From: Zingiber officinale
Lineage: Eukaryota; Streptophyta; Magnoliopsida; Zingiberales; Zingiberaceae
Reading direction: 5' to 3'
Assembly (NCBI RefSeq): GCF_018446385.1
Contig: NC_055987.1
Span: 5,603,705-5,667,704 of the forward strand
DNA: 64,000 nt
Shown: positions 37,101-48,520 of the stretch, in pieces
Numbering within the stretch: the first letter of the stretch is position 1
Layout of the letters: each line of letters begins with the position of its first letter
The notes under the pieces: model-generated
The model's database searches: none
Told to the model about the DNA's origin: nothing
Seen by the model: the letters and a program-made list of their open reading frames with translations, nothing else
Translations under genes and position numbers: made by a program

Positions 37101-40100
37101 GTCATAGGGGGAGAATGAAAGGACTCATGAAAGGGAGTAAGTTAGGCTTTCATTACCTAGAGGGAGTTTGCCCTCTTAGGGGGAGAATGAAGAGCTTAAT
37201 TTACTCCCTTTCATGAGTCCTTTCATTCTCCCCCTATGACCTTCCCATAGGTAATGAAGGACTAAGCTTAACCATACAAATTATACCACATGCGTTCAAC
37301 TTGCTTTAAACCATATAGAGATCTATATAATATAATTGAATAAAGTTCTTGAAATTAGAATAATATCCTTTAGACAATATAAACCTTTCAGGAATTCTCA
37401 TATAAATATCAATATCAAGTCAGTTATACAAATAGGTTGTTATGACATCCATAAGACACATATCAAGTCATTCATTTGCTGCTAGATTAAGCAAATAACG
37501 AAAAGTTATTGTGTCTACCTTAGGAGAATATGTCTCCTCATCATCAATACCTAGTCTTTGGAAAAAAAAACCTTTTGCGACGTCATGCCTTATATCGCAC
37601 AATTTCATTTTCGCACAAATACCCATTTATACTCCACTGGTTGCACATCTTTAGGTGTGTGTGTGTGTTACGGTTCCAAAAACTTTAAGTTTTGCCAATG
37701 AGTCTAGCTCAGATTGAATTGCATCTTTCCATTTTAACCAATCATCTCTATGTTTGCATTCATCAATAGACTTTGGTCTATGACCTTAGTTTTCATTCAT
37801 TATTACAACTAATGTAGCATAGACAAATTTATCATTTACGTTGATTGTACATCAATTCCATCTTTCTCAAGTCACGATATAATTAATTGAAATCTCATGA
37901 TTATTAGAATTTTCAGGTGTATGAATTTCTTCTAGAAATTTATTATTTGTCATGTTGGAAAACTCTTCGAGAGTTTGTACCTCGATTTGACAATCAAAAT
38001 TATTCACTCTTTTCTATTTTCGAGGTTTTTTATCATTTAAACCAATTGGTCTACTACACTTTAACTATGTCTTTAATTTATTATTAGTGGTAGGCAGTCC
38101 TTTAGGGACATTAATTCAAATTGGAACATTAGCAATCGATATATATTATTTGGTCACACGTTGTGGGTCAGTAAAAGAATCTGACAATTGATTTGTTAAA
38201 CATTGTAAATGAATTATCTTTTGAACTTCTAGATCACATTCTTTTGTACAAGGATTAAAATGAGATAATGATATTTCATTCCAACTAATTTTCTTAACCG
38301 GTTGTTTATTATCTTTACCTAATACAAGGAATATTGATTCATCAAAATAATAATGAACAAAACGAGCCATAAATAGATCTCCAATTTTTGATTCAATATA
38401 GATGGACATACATATTTTTGATTCAATATAGATGGACATACATATTTAACATATATTCCCAACCTCCTTTTAGGCGTCAGCTTTGTGCGTTGAAGTGGAG
38501 CTATTGGAACATTGACTACACTTCCAAATATTCTAAGATGGAAAATATCTAGTTCCTAACCAAAAACCATTTGTTGGGGAGAAAATTCATTATAATTTGC
38601 TGGCCTCATGCGAATTAATGCTACAACATGAAAAATACCATGCCCCCAAGCAGATGTTGAGAGTTTTGTTCTTAAAAGCAATGGCCTTGCAATTAATTGA
38701 ATGCGCTTAATAAATGACACTACTAGGTCATTTTGTGTATAAAGATAAGTGATTGGATGTTTACCCCAAGAGACATACAATAATTATCGAATGATTAATT
38801 GGGATGTAAATGTAAGTACTCTGTGATGATTTTGATGTGATCAACCAAGTCAAGTTAGGTTCTATTGTTATTTTGATGCCTTGTGTGTAAGTGTGCAGAA
38901 ACTTAGGAGCATAGAAAGTCGAGCGAAAGACGCAACTAGCGAGAAAGACGACACGTGAAGGAGCCGACAGGTTCGATGCGTCCAAGGGACGAGGCGCTGC
39001 AGAAGAGTACGCTGGCGGACTAGAAGCAGGTACGCGACGTTTCCAGAGGACGAGAAGCCGAAGCAGAAGATTGCTCGAAGGTCGGAAAATGGGTTCAGAT
39101 GAGCTCTATTCCGGATAGTCGAAATCACTCAAGTAAGTAGAGTGAGTGCGGAAGATTTGGACCCAAGCGAGTGGAATCAGAGCGAAAGACCCGAACCAAA
39201 AGTTAATAAGGTGTTGACTTTTGGGTCCGGGCGCCTGGACTAGAAGTTTATCGAAACATGACGTGGCACATTCCGTTACGACGGAGATAAAATTTTATCC
39301 ACCTCCGGGCGTTTGGAACCCTTACATGCGCTCCAACCAGGGCTATAAATATAATCATGATCCCAGTAGCTTAGAACAATACTTGTAAACACTTCTCTTT
39401 TGTTCTACTACTTGTTTGTGAGTCGTCAACGCTGTAAAAGGTTTCTCCGTCTGAATGTCACTTTGATAGTGAGCTTCAACTGCCTTAGATTAGCAATCAT
39501 CTGATTGCAAAGCAGGTAACTTCTTTTGTGTCTCTTTTCTTTCTTTAATTAATCAATTTTTTATGCAAGTGTTGATTTAATAAAGCTGTAAAGTTCGAGA
39601 AGAGTGGTTATTTCTATTATTTTTATACAGGACTATTCACCCGCTCTAGTCGACTGCTAGGGGTCCTTCAATTAGTATCAGAGCCAAGTTCACTTCAAGA
39701 GGACTAACCGTCGATCGAAGCACAAGAGATGGCCGGACCGAGCATTTACCCACCTAAGTTTGAGGGGGAATTCACGATTTGGAAAAGAAAAATAGAGGTA
39801 TTCTTCAAAATGGACTTTGATTTATTACTAATCTTAAAGTATGGTTTTATAGCTCCAAGGGACAAAGAAGAATATCAATGGATAAAAAAGGAACAAGCAG
39901 ACTTCGTAGCAAATGGATGAGTCGAGCCGAATTCGATCTACTGAGTGTGCTACCTCCACAAGAAGTCAACAGAATCGGCACCTACGAATCAGCAAAGGAG
40001 CTTTGGGAGAAGTTCCTTGAGCTACATGAAGGTACGTACGAAACCAAACTCGTGAAACGGGACTTGCTTCGCAATCAAATCAGCAACCTCTGATTAGAAG

Positions 40101-41690
40101 AAGGCAAAACCATTATACACCTTTACTCAAGGATCAAGGAGTTCATCACCAAACTTACGAATCCAGAGAAAAGGTAACTAACCGAGATTCGCTAAGGTAC
40201 ATACTTAACGCCTTTCCTAGGAATTCTGAATGGGTATCCTTAATGGATGCTTATTATATCACTAAGGATCTAGAGATAAATACCTTAGAAGAATTATTGT
40301 CAACATTTGAAGTTCATGAAACAAGATGTGCAAATCTGAAGAAGAAGCCAAAGCACAGCATTGCCCTAAAAGTAAAAGTGAACGAACCTGACTCTGAATC
40401 TTCTCTCGATGATGATGAAACGACGTTCATGGTAAGGAGATTTAAAAAGTTATTTAAAACTAATAAATTTAATCAAGTGCAGGATAAAAGAAGAAGAAGA
40501 AAGAAAAGATGCTACCACTGCAATGAACAAGGGCACGCGAAAGGAGATTGAAACGTCGTTCGAATCGGAGATAAGGATAAGAGCAAGGACAAGAAATCAA
40601 TCCAGATAGCATCTAAATCTAAAGGCAACATGGGATGAAACATCGTTCGAATCGGAGATTGAAACCATCGCCAGACTTACACTAGTGTTAAGTCACAAGA
40701 AGAAAAAGGTGAAGCAAGCTCATCTCAATGAGCATCGATGAAGGGGGAGCATTGTCAGAGGAAAGCAGTACTACAAGGGGAGCATCAAAAATCGACAAGG
40801 TAAGTCAGATACGGTCCCTACCTCCTGACAAATTATTTAAATTTATAAAAATACTGTCGAAAAGTTCCTATAAATTAGAGATAGAAAATAAAAAATTATT
40901 AAAAGAAAATGAAGAATTAAAATTAACCTTAGCAACATTTTGTTGACTAGTGGATTTCGACAAGATAAAAATGGAAAATGAAAAATTGAAAGAAGAAATT
41001 AAAAATAATGTATACTCACAAGTTAGAAAGAATAATGAACTAAATTAGTATTTTAGATACCATAAGGGTCAAATTAGAAGATTATTACAAGAATATATCC
41101 CTAAGAAATTTTTAATTAACTCAGTTGGAAGGAATCTATTTTGAGTTCCAAAGTCATATTTAAATTAAAATTATCGTTTTATGCATATTTTTTTTCAAAA
41201 TTTTGAAAGTTAGACCTAGGGATTTTCGAAAGAAAATTAAATATTTAATTTCTTTAAGAGTCTTTGTCTAGAAGTGGTTGTTGTTCCAATAACTAAGAAG
41301 GCCTAGTGCCTCGTCACAACCTAGAACTCAATTACTGAAATGAATGTTTAATTAACTAACTGTTAAAACATTTAACTGTTATAAAATCATTTAATGCTTT
41401 CACATAATAATTTTTTTTTCAAGAAATAAAATTTCATTACTCATCCGTTAAATTGGTCTTGCAATGCTATTTTCTACAAAAATTTATTTTTTCTATTGAA
41501 CTTTATCATTTTCTCTATCTAAGAGAATTTTTCAAAACTTATTTTTTTATTTTCCAGAAATGGTTTATAAATTGAAAAATATTGATTTTCAAAACTTAAA
41601 ACTTTTGATTTTATTCCTTAGACTTTGCATAGATTACCCATTTTAATGTGATCAAAGGGAGAGAACTAGAGGTTAAGTCTAGGGGGAGGG

Positions 41691-41715
41691 TATATATATA
41701 TATATATATATATAT
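41691..41715 (+). repeat. (TA)n microsatellite in element D
   Basis: A run of about twelve TA units shortly before the right LTR of element D. Confidence 0.9.
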
Positions 41716-42495
41716 TGATTTTTGCACATGTTTTTCGTATATGCAAAATATGTACTTGTTATTTCTATTACTATTTTTTTCTTGGTTTATCTTAACTTAA
41801 CCTAGGTTGATCCACATCAAAAAGGGAGAGATTGTAAGTACCCCGTAATGGTTTTGATGTGATCAACCAAGTAAATTTAAGTCCTGTTGTTATTTTGATG
41901 CCTTATGTGTAAGTTTGCAGGAACTTAGGACCACAGGAAGTCGAGCGAAAAACGTAGCTAGTGAGAAGGATGACACGGGAATGAGCCAATGGGCTCGGTG
42001 TGTCCGAGGGATGAAGTGCTGCGGAAGAATATACTAACGGATGAGAAAGAGGCGCGTGACGTTTCCAAGGGACGAGAAGTGGGAGCGGAAGATTGCTCGA
42101 AGGTCGAAAAATGGGTTCAGGTGAGCCCTATTCCGGATGGCCGAAATCACCCAAGTAAGTGAAGCTGGAGCGGAAGATCCAGAATTAAGCAAGCGGAGCC
42201 GGAGCGGAAGATCCAGACCAAAAAGCAACAGGGTGTTGACTTTTGGGTTCGAGCGCTCGGACCAAAAGTTTATCGGAACGCGACATGGCGCGTTCCGTTG
42301 CGATGAGGGTAAAATTTTATCCCCCTACAAGCACCTGGAACTCTTCTAGGAGCCTAACCCGGACTATAAATACAATCCTAATCCCAATAGCTTAGAACAA
42401 CACTTGTAAACGCTTCTCTTTTGTTCTACTACTTGTTTGTGGGCCGTCAATGCTATAAGAGGATTCTTTACCTGAAGGAGACTTTTGATAGTGAG

Positions 42496-42592
42496 CTTCA
42501 ATTGTCTTATATTGGCAATCATCTGATTACAAATCAAGTAAAGAATCTTCAATTGTCTTATATTGGCAATCATCTGATTACAAATCAAGTAA
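42496..42592 (+). repeat. 51-bp tandem duplication in the right LTR of element D
   Basis: A unit starting CTTCAATTGTCTTATATTGG occurs at 42496 and 42547. The left LTR has a single version, so the duplication arose after insertion or in the lineage of one LTR. Confidence 0.75.
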
Positions 42593-43144
42593 CTTCTTTG
42601 TGCCTCTTTTCTTTCTTTAATTAATCAGTTTATTTTTATGCAAATGTTGATTTAATAAATCTATAAGGTTCGAGAACGATTTTTATTTTTGTTATTTTTA
42701 TACAGGGCTATTTACCCCCTCTAGTTGACCGCTAGGGGTCCTTCGGTAAATTCACCAATATTATCAAGATGAATTGTCTTGATTGGATAATTTAGAAAAT
42801 GCGCTCGTAACCAAATTAACTCTGCAAGTAGTTTTGTAAATGTCAAGTTGCTAGTTGATAATAAACATATATATGACCATCTAACTTATGCATCAATCAA
42901 AATCATAAAATATCAAAATAGTCCACGTGTTGGGTGAATTAGCCCACATATATCACCATGTATGCCTTCTAAAAATTCAGGAATTAATTTTCCTTGAGAA
43001 CAAGCAGCACATCAAAATTCATTCGATTGAACAATTTTTTGACTTTTCGAAGAATGACCGTAAAGATGGATGATGAGGAACAGACATTTGTTGATTACTA
43101 CTTGGTGATTTGTGTTGATTACTATTGTAATTTGAAAAATGACT

Positions 43145-43634
43145 CTAGTTTGATTGATCAGAAATTTTAGCTTCTAACATTGCAATATGTTGACCTTGCT
43201 TTTTAATTTGTTCATCCATTTTTTCTAATTTTGTTTGTTGTTCCATCACTAGTTGATTGCATGTGCCATGACTAAGAACTTCTCCCCATAAATCAGATGG
43301 ACTAACACCATCACCAAGCATATGTACTCGACCAAGTCTATCTGGTCCCATGATTTGAGCAAATATATCATTCTGATTCACTGGATCATTGGAATCTTCA
43401 GGAAGTTGATTTGTTAATTGATTCATTGCAGCCTTTATCAAAACATAACATGTTGACACTTATTAAATATATAATGATAATTAAAATAAATCATTTTTTC
43501 TACAACATAGTTGAAGAGTATAAAATAGCTTACAAATCTTTCTGCTACAATATTACTTGAAGGACTTCCATTGCATGAGTAAAGCAAGCCTAGAATAATT
43601 CAACTCGTGATGGAGGATGCCCCTTTTCTTTTTC
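43145..43634 (-). pseudogene. remnant of a plant Ptta/En/Spm-type transposon protein gene
   Basis: Two exon-like blocks on the minus strand. Block 43634 to about 43560 reads EKEKGHPPSRVELF. Block 43459-43145 contains DIFAQIMGPDRLGRVHMLGD and ends in a coiled-coil-like stretch (KLEKMDEQIKKQGQHIAMLE). Both resemble the C-terminal Ptta/En/Spm domain found in CACTA-associated proteins. The N-terminal part and transposon ends were not found, and a stop lies in the first block, so it is a fossil gene. It could be a domesticated host paralogue, but the broken block argues against that. Confidence 0.55.
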
Positions 43635-44135
43635 CTGCAAATATTCAAGTTCATCCCAATCTAATAAGCATGTTTTCCATCTTGAATTACTTCAATAAAA
43701 CTAATCAATAAAAGCTAATAAAGATAATCAACAGAAGCATGTTTTCCAAAGAGCCTCAAACTTGAAGAAAAATATTATATTACAGTAATTGGTGTTCGAG
43801 GCTTATAAGATCCATTGAGTGGCTGTGTAAGCACTCATATGCTCTCTAGTTATAATATACCTGACTACCATTGGGGTTTTCTTTTCTTTTTTTAAGGTTC
43901 AAACAATCCTTTTGATTATGGGGTTCTGTAAACTTGGCAGAAGTCAGATGGGAGTGGCAACAACAAAGAGAAAAAAAAACAAAAAGGAACAGCAGCGAGC
44001 AGGAGGCATCAACATCAGTAGGGGCATCCAGAGTCAATGAAGAGAGATAAGACTGCATCCCTGTGCCTGTACTTGCCATGCTTGTTCCTTTATCTGCTGT
44101 TAGTCTCAAAAAGAACATAGCACTGGCACTAGGTG
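43635..44135. other. unassigned sequence left of element B
   Basis: Probably more of the degraded transposon gene or its introns. No further motif recognised. Confidence 0.3.
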
Positions 44136-44694
44136 GTAGATGTTGGGACCGAAAAGTAGCTAGAGGGGGGGGGGGGGTGAATAGCTCGTCGCGTGCTCTT
44201 TGCTCGGCGTTGCTTGTTTCTTCAAAGATGCGCAGCGGAAAATACAGAAACAAACCACACAACGCTAACAAGGTTGGCTTACTTGGTATCCACCTCACAA
44301 GAGGTGACTAGTCCAAGGATCCACACCTATTCACGCATCCTCCACTAATAAAACTCTCCTTTATGGTAACTACAAAGGGCGGAGAAGCCCTACAAGACTC
44401 AATACAAGAAGAAAGGGAAAGGTAATGAAATACAAGCTTACAAGCTTACAATGAGAGCAACAACCCTAACCCTAGTTTCTTATTCTTGCTTTGATCCGCC
44501 TCTTGACTTGGAAGAACCTCCAAGAGCCTTCAAGAACTGGCGATCTCGAGCTTGAGAAGAGCTGTGGAGAAGCTGGTGAAGATCTGAAATGAATCGGTGA
44601 AGAGCTTTCCGCAGCCATCGCACGCTTGCAGCTCAAATACGACGCAACGGTCGGATCCCGATCGATTCGAAAACTCCCAATCGATCGGGGAGGC

Positions 44695-44945
44695 TTTGGA
44701 TCGATCCACGGATCGATCCAGAGCGCCTCTGTGCTCTGGGAAAACTCCTGGATCGATCCACGGATCGATCCAGCGCTTATCGCGCGAACCAGTAGCGTCC
44801 CATCGATTGGGACCTCTGGATCGATCCACTGATCGATCCAGAGGCTCTCTGTTCGCTGGGAAAGACCTGGATCGATCCACTGATCGATCCAGAGGCTTTC
44901 TGTTCGCTGGGAAAAGCCTGGATCGATCCACTGATCGATCCAGAT
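44695..44945. repeat. ATCGAT palindrome array in the left LTR of element B
   Basis: Paired TGGATCGATCCA words separated by 20-45 bp of unrelated sequence. It corresponds to 32,095-32,325 and 52,685-52,985, with pair number differing between copies. Confidence 0.85.
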
Positions 44946-45524
44946 CTTGGTTTTTGCCCAAAACCAAGTCCCAAGCCTCTCAAACCAACATCTGGTCAAC
45001 CTTGACCTGTTGGTACATCATGCCTAGCATCTGGTCACTCCCTTGACCTGCCAGGACTCCCCACCAAGTGTCCGGTCAATCCCTTTGACCCACTTGGACT
45101 TTTCTCTTCGTGCCAAGTATCCAGTCAATCCGTTGACCTACTTGGACTTCCAAACACCAGATGTCAGATCATCTTTGATCCATCTGGATTTTCCCTGTGC
45201 CTGGCTTCACTCACCAGGACTTCCAATCTGCCTATCTTCACTCACCAGGTCTTTCACCTAGCTTCACTCACTAGGATTTTCACCTGGCTTCACTCACCAG
45301 GATTTCCTTCTGCCTGACTTCACTCACCAGGACTTTCTTCTGCCTGGTTTCACTCACCAGGACTTTCACCTAGCTTCACTCACTAGGATTTCCAATCTGC
45401 CTAGCTTCACTCACCAGGTCTTTCTTCTGCCCGGCTTCACTCACCAGGACTTTCACCTAGCTTCACTCACTAGGATTTTCACCTGGCTTCACTCACCAGG
45501 ATTTCCTTCTGCCTAACATTCCAG

Positions 45525-45949
45525 TAGGGATGACAATGGGTCGGGTTCGGGTCGGATTCTATATCCTCCGTCCCCGTACCCATCGGGTATAGGATCTCCG
45601 ATGGGTATACCCATACCCATTAAATGATCAGATATCTTTATAGTTATAATTTTTCTTCTTTCTATCCAACTATTATCATTCAACAAAAATATATTAAAAT
45701 TAACAACCTATTAAAATATATATATATATAATTAAAAAAATAGATTAAACATCTATATAGTCTCCTTCTAATATCAACAAAAATAGTAAGTCGATTTTGG
45801 GAAAAGAAAATTTTCTTTAATATATGTATATATATTATTTAATCGGGTGTTCGGGTCGGGTATCGGGTATTGATAGTCCCTCCATACCCTCCTCCATTCG
45901 GGTCGGATGTCGGATCCTCCATCGGATTCGGGTGCAATTGCCATCCCTA
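45525..45949. mobile_element. hAT-type MITE inside the LTR of element B
   Basis: The left end is TAGGGATGACAATGGGTCGG and the right end, inverted, TAGGGATGGCAATTGCACCC. The 8-bp duplication CATTCCAG is perfect (45517-45524 and 45950-45957). The other LTR of B (near 53,600) keeps the unoccupied site with a single CATTCCA. The 425-bp element is non-coding with GGGTATACCC-like subterminal palindromes. Confidence 0.92.
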
Positions 45950-46984
45950 CATTCCAGTTAGGACTTCCCAGTCAAGTATCCAGTCATCCTTGACCTACTT
46001 GACTCTTCTTCATCCACACTGATCAGTCCCTGATCAGAATCTCCTCACATGAACAACCGCACCTGCATTGTCCATTGTGTCTATATATATTGTCAAACAT
46101 CGAAACTGTGACCAAGACTCAAGCTTGGTCAACTCAGTCAACCTTGACCTAAGGGATATTGCACCAACAATCTTCCCCTTTTTGATGTTTGACAATACCT
46201 TTAAGTTTGGACCATTCTGAGTTAAGCTAATCCCATAACCTTAACTCCATTCATGCCAAAGTATGAATGTTGGTTCCCTTCATTCTCCCCCTATGACTTC
46301 CCCCATAGGTAATGAAGGCCTAACTTAACCACACATTCTCCCCCTATTGACACACATCAACCCATGCCTCAATTTTTGGGCACACTTCAACAAATGCCCC
46401 ATTGTTGAAAACTCTCCCCCTGAAGAGTTGCTCATCGTTGTTCACAACTTCACTCGTTGTGATCAACATGATAATGAAGGTCTCATACCCTTCATTAACC
46501 TTAACCCTACATTCTCCCCCAATGTAGGCAAATGCCCATCCTTGAGCATTATCCACTTGAAACCACTTGAACAATGAGGATATCCACTCCCCATTAAAGT
46601 TCAAACGCTCAACCTTGAGCATGTTCTTAACGGAAGGTTAACCACCTTCCAAGGTTCATGAAAAATAATTTTCATGTCTTTAAAGAGTCCCTCCCCCTAA
46701 AGACATGGTGGTAACTTCTGTCATTGCACCAACAATGACTTGGAATTCCTAAAACTTTAGGAAAACCAATTTTAGAAGTTTTGAGGTTTAAATATTCAAA
46801 ATTTGAAACAAACCTCAACCTAAACTTCAACTTAGCCTTCCTTAACCAATTCATCCTTGTTTTCCACACGAAAACACCCTTTTTATGTATACAAATGTAT
46901 TTTGAGGGGTTAGGAATGGTTACCTAGACTAAAATAGGTTCAATATGCTGAAAATAAGCTTTCCCAGTCAAAATCAGCATCTTC

Positions 46985-47165
46985 GATCGATTGGAGTTGG
47001 GTTCCAATCGATTGAACCCTGCTGAATCGATCCACTAATCGATTCAGTCTTCTTGGATCGATCGGATGATCGATCCAGCGAGCTTCTGCTCGCTAGAATT
47101 GCCTTCTGAATCGATCCACTGATCGATTCAGACACTCCAATCGATCCATGGATCGATCGGAGCTC
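46985..47165. repeat. ATCGAT palindrome cluster in the interior of element B
   Basis: Counterpart of 33,925-34,115 in element A, with the same order of GATCGATTGG, AATCGATCCACTAATCGAT and GGATCGATCGGA words. Confidence 0.75.
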
Positions 47166-48520
47166 TGATAGTTGCTGAATTTCAAATTCAGCCAACTTCA
47201 GAAACCCCTAGAAAATTCTACAAAAATCCAAAAATCATGAAATTTCGTGTAGACATTATTTAGGGCATACTGTATCATGGAAAAATAGTTTTCTATGAAA
47301 ATACATCATATCTTCAAAGATTGATACAAGCTTGAAAACTTGCTAAAACTTTAGCGTTTTCTTCAAGTTTGTGTCTAACTATTCAATGGTGATTACTATC
47401 AAAAGATAGCCTTCACCAAGGTTTTCCAAAAGTATTTTAAAATAATTTTCAAAATCAATATCCCATCACATTCCTTGGGCTTAATGCACATGACTTGTAC
47501 ATTAGCTTTCCCAATGATGGGAAAACACATAACTATGTGTTTTGATGAACCTAAAACTCAAAAGAATGCACTAAATCAACATCATGAGTTTTATTCATCT
47601 TCCTAACATCTCACTTGTATCTATTGTGCATTAAAACACATACAAGTCATCTTATAGGTCTTTGTGAGATGTAGATTTTGGTTTTGCCCTAATCTAGGGA
47701 TCATACATCTCTAACTAGGCATTTTGAGTGGTAAACATCCACCAAGGATGCTACTTGTTTATGATCAATTGTTGGTACCATTTATTGGTAACCAAATGTT
47801 GATTAATGCCTTTTATCCTTAATTTTAGGGAAATAAACTTAATGCATGATTATGTTATGACATACATCAAAATGAAATAATTTTCAAAAGAAAATATCCT
47901 ATAACTACTTGATGTATGAATGTCATGACATGGTATTTTTGGATTTTTCATAATAAAACATAAATGCAAAAATAGACATGATGTCATGACATATGATGGG
48001 CAAATAATCATGGCAAGGTTTAGCATAAATAAAATATACCTAGATTACCTATCTAAGTATCCTTAACCACTTAACTAACCCAAAATATATCACTTGTTTT
48101 AACTTAAAATGTTAAATCTAGATTGCCCTAAATGCTTCAAAGAAATGCCAAAACCTAAATTGACATTTCTATTTCTCTTGATTTGTTTATGCCACTTAAG
48201 ATTAAGCATATTCCTCAAGTGTTGGCATATTTCATTTTTCCACAAGAGTAGCACATAAATCAAGGCCCGGAGTGCCTTAAATTTCTAAGAGAATACCAAA
48301 ATCTCAACTTGGTATTTCTCTAGGTTTTCCCAATTTATGCCCTTTTAAGATAAAATCAAATTTTCACCCAATAGGCACATTTTACTCCTTCAAAGAGTAA
48401 ATAATAATTCCATTTCATTTTCAAAGGCTAACAAAAACCTTGAAAATGCTCCTTGAGTGTTAATTTCCTCAAAGTTGGGTTAACTACCCTTCTAATCGGA
48501 GTTGACACTCTCTAACCCCT

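Larger units (their letters stand above)
31559..37278 (-). mobile_element. rearranged gag-type LTR element (A) inserted in Copia C
   Basis: Flanked by the 5-bp duplication AATTA (31554-31558 and 37279-37283). In minus orientation, 31,559-32,995 is the 3' LTR (TGTTGGTGCAATATCC at its start, GGTCCTAACA at its end), with a polypurine tract just before it. Then comes interior similar to element B, including part of a gag region (35,415-35,906). From about 35,954 the element runs as an inverted copy of its own 33,160-32,385 segment. Next is an inverted copy of about 33,470-33,130, and last a direct copy of 33,171-33,247. The right end is therefore not an LTR end, although it does end in CA. No pol is seen. 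The element is broken. Confidence 0.75.
38811..42745 (+). mobile_element. gag-only LTR element (D) inserted in Copia C
   Basis: LTRs at 38,811-39,670 and 41,833-42,745, both beginning TGTAAGTAC and ending GGGGTCCTTC plus A or G. The flanking duplication is GTAAA (38806-38810 and 42746-42750). The primer site TTAGTATCAGAGCC follows the left LTR and a polypurine tract AAAAAGGGAGAGAT precedes the right one. The interior has only a Copia-type gag region (about 39,729-40,560) with a zinc-knuckle CYHCNEQGHAKGD. No protease, integrase or reverse transcriptase is seen. The LTRs differ by nearly one base in five where I compared them, so it is old. The gag is broken about three to five times. Confidence 0.8.
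30820..43080 (-). mobile_element. old Copia-type LTR retrotransposon fossil (C), interrupted twice
   Basis: Minus-strand remains of Copia pol in three blocks: RNase H and reverse transcriptase at about 30,820-31,558, reverse transcriptase and more 5' pol at 37,284-38,805, and integrase at 42,751-43,080. Recognisable traces include HTQN and RPLL..TKLSTSAWGH in the integrase-side blocks. Elements A (31,559-37,278) and D (38,811-42,745) separate the blocks, each flanked by its own 5-bp target duplication. No LTR of C was found on either side. It is broken many times throughout and is the oldest layer of the nest. Confidence 0.75.
44141..46169 (-). repeat. 3' LTR of element B, carrying a hAT MITE
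   Basis: The left LTR is longer than the right one only because of the MITE at 45,525-45,949 and its 8-bp duplication. The palindrome array lies at 44,695-44,945 and the CTTCACTCAC minisatellite at about 45,190-45,510. Confidence 0.85.

Noticed and set aside
43846-44298. 150-codon minus-strand ORF
   Set aside because: It crosses the left border of element B, mixing flank and LTR sequence; no homology seen.
45190-45510. CRISPR-like spacing of short direct repeats
   Set aside because: Plant nuclear LTR minisatellite. Units vary in length and sequence, spacers are not unique, and no cas genes are present.
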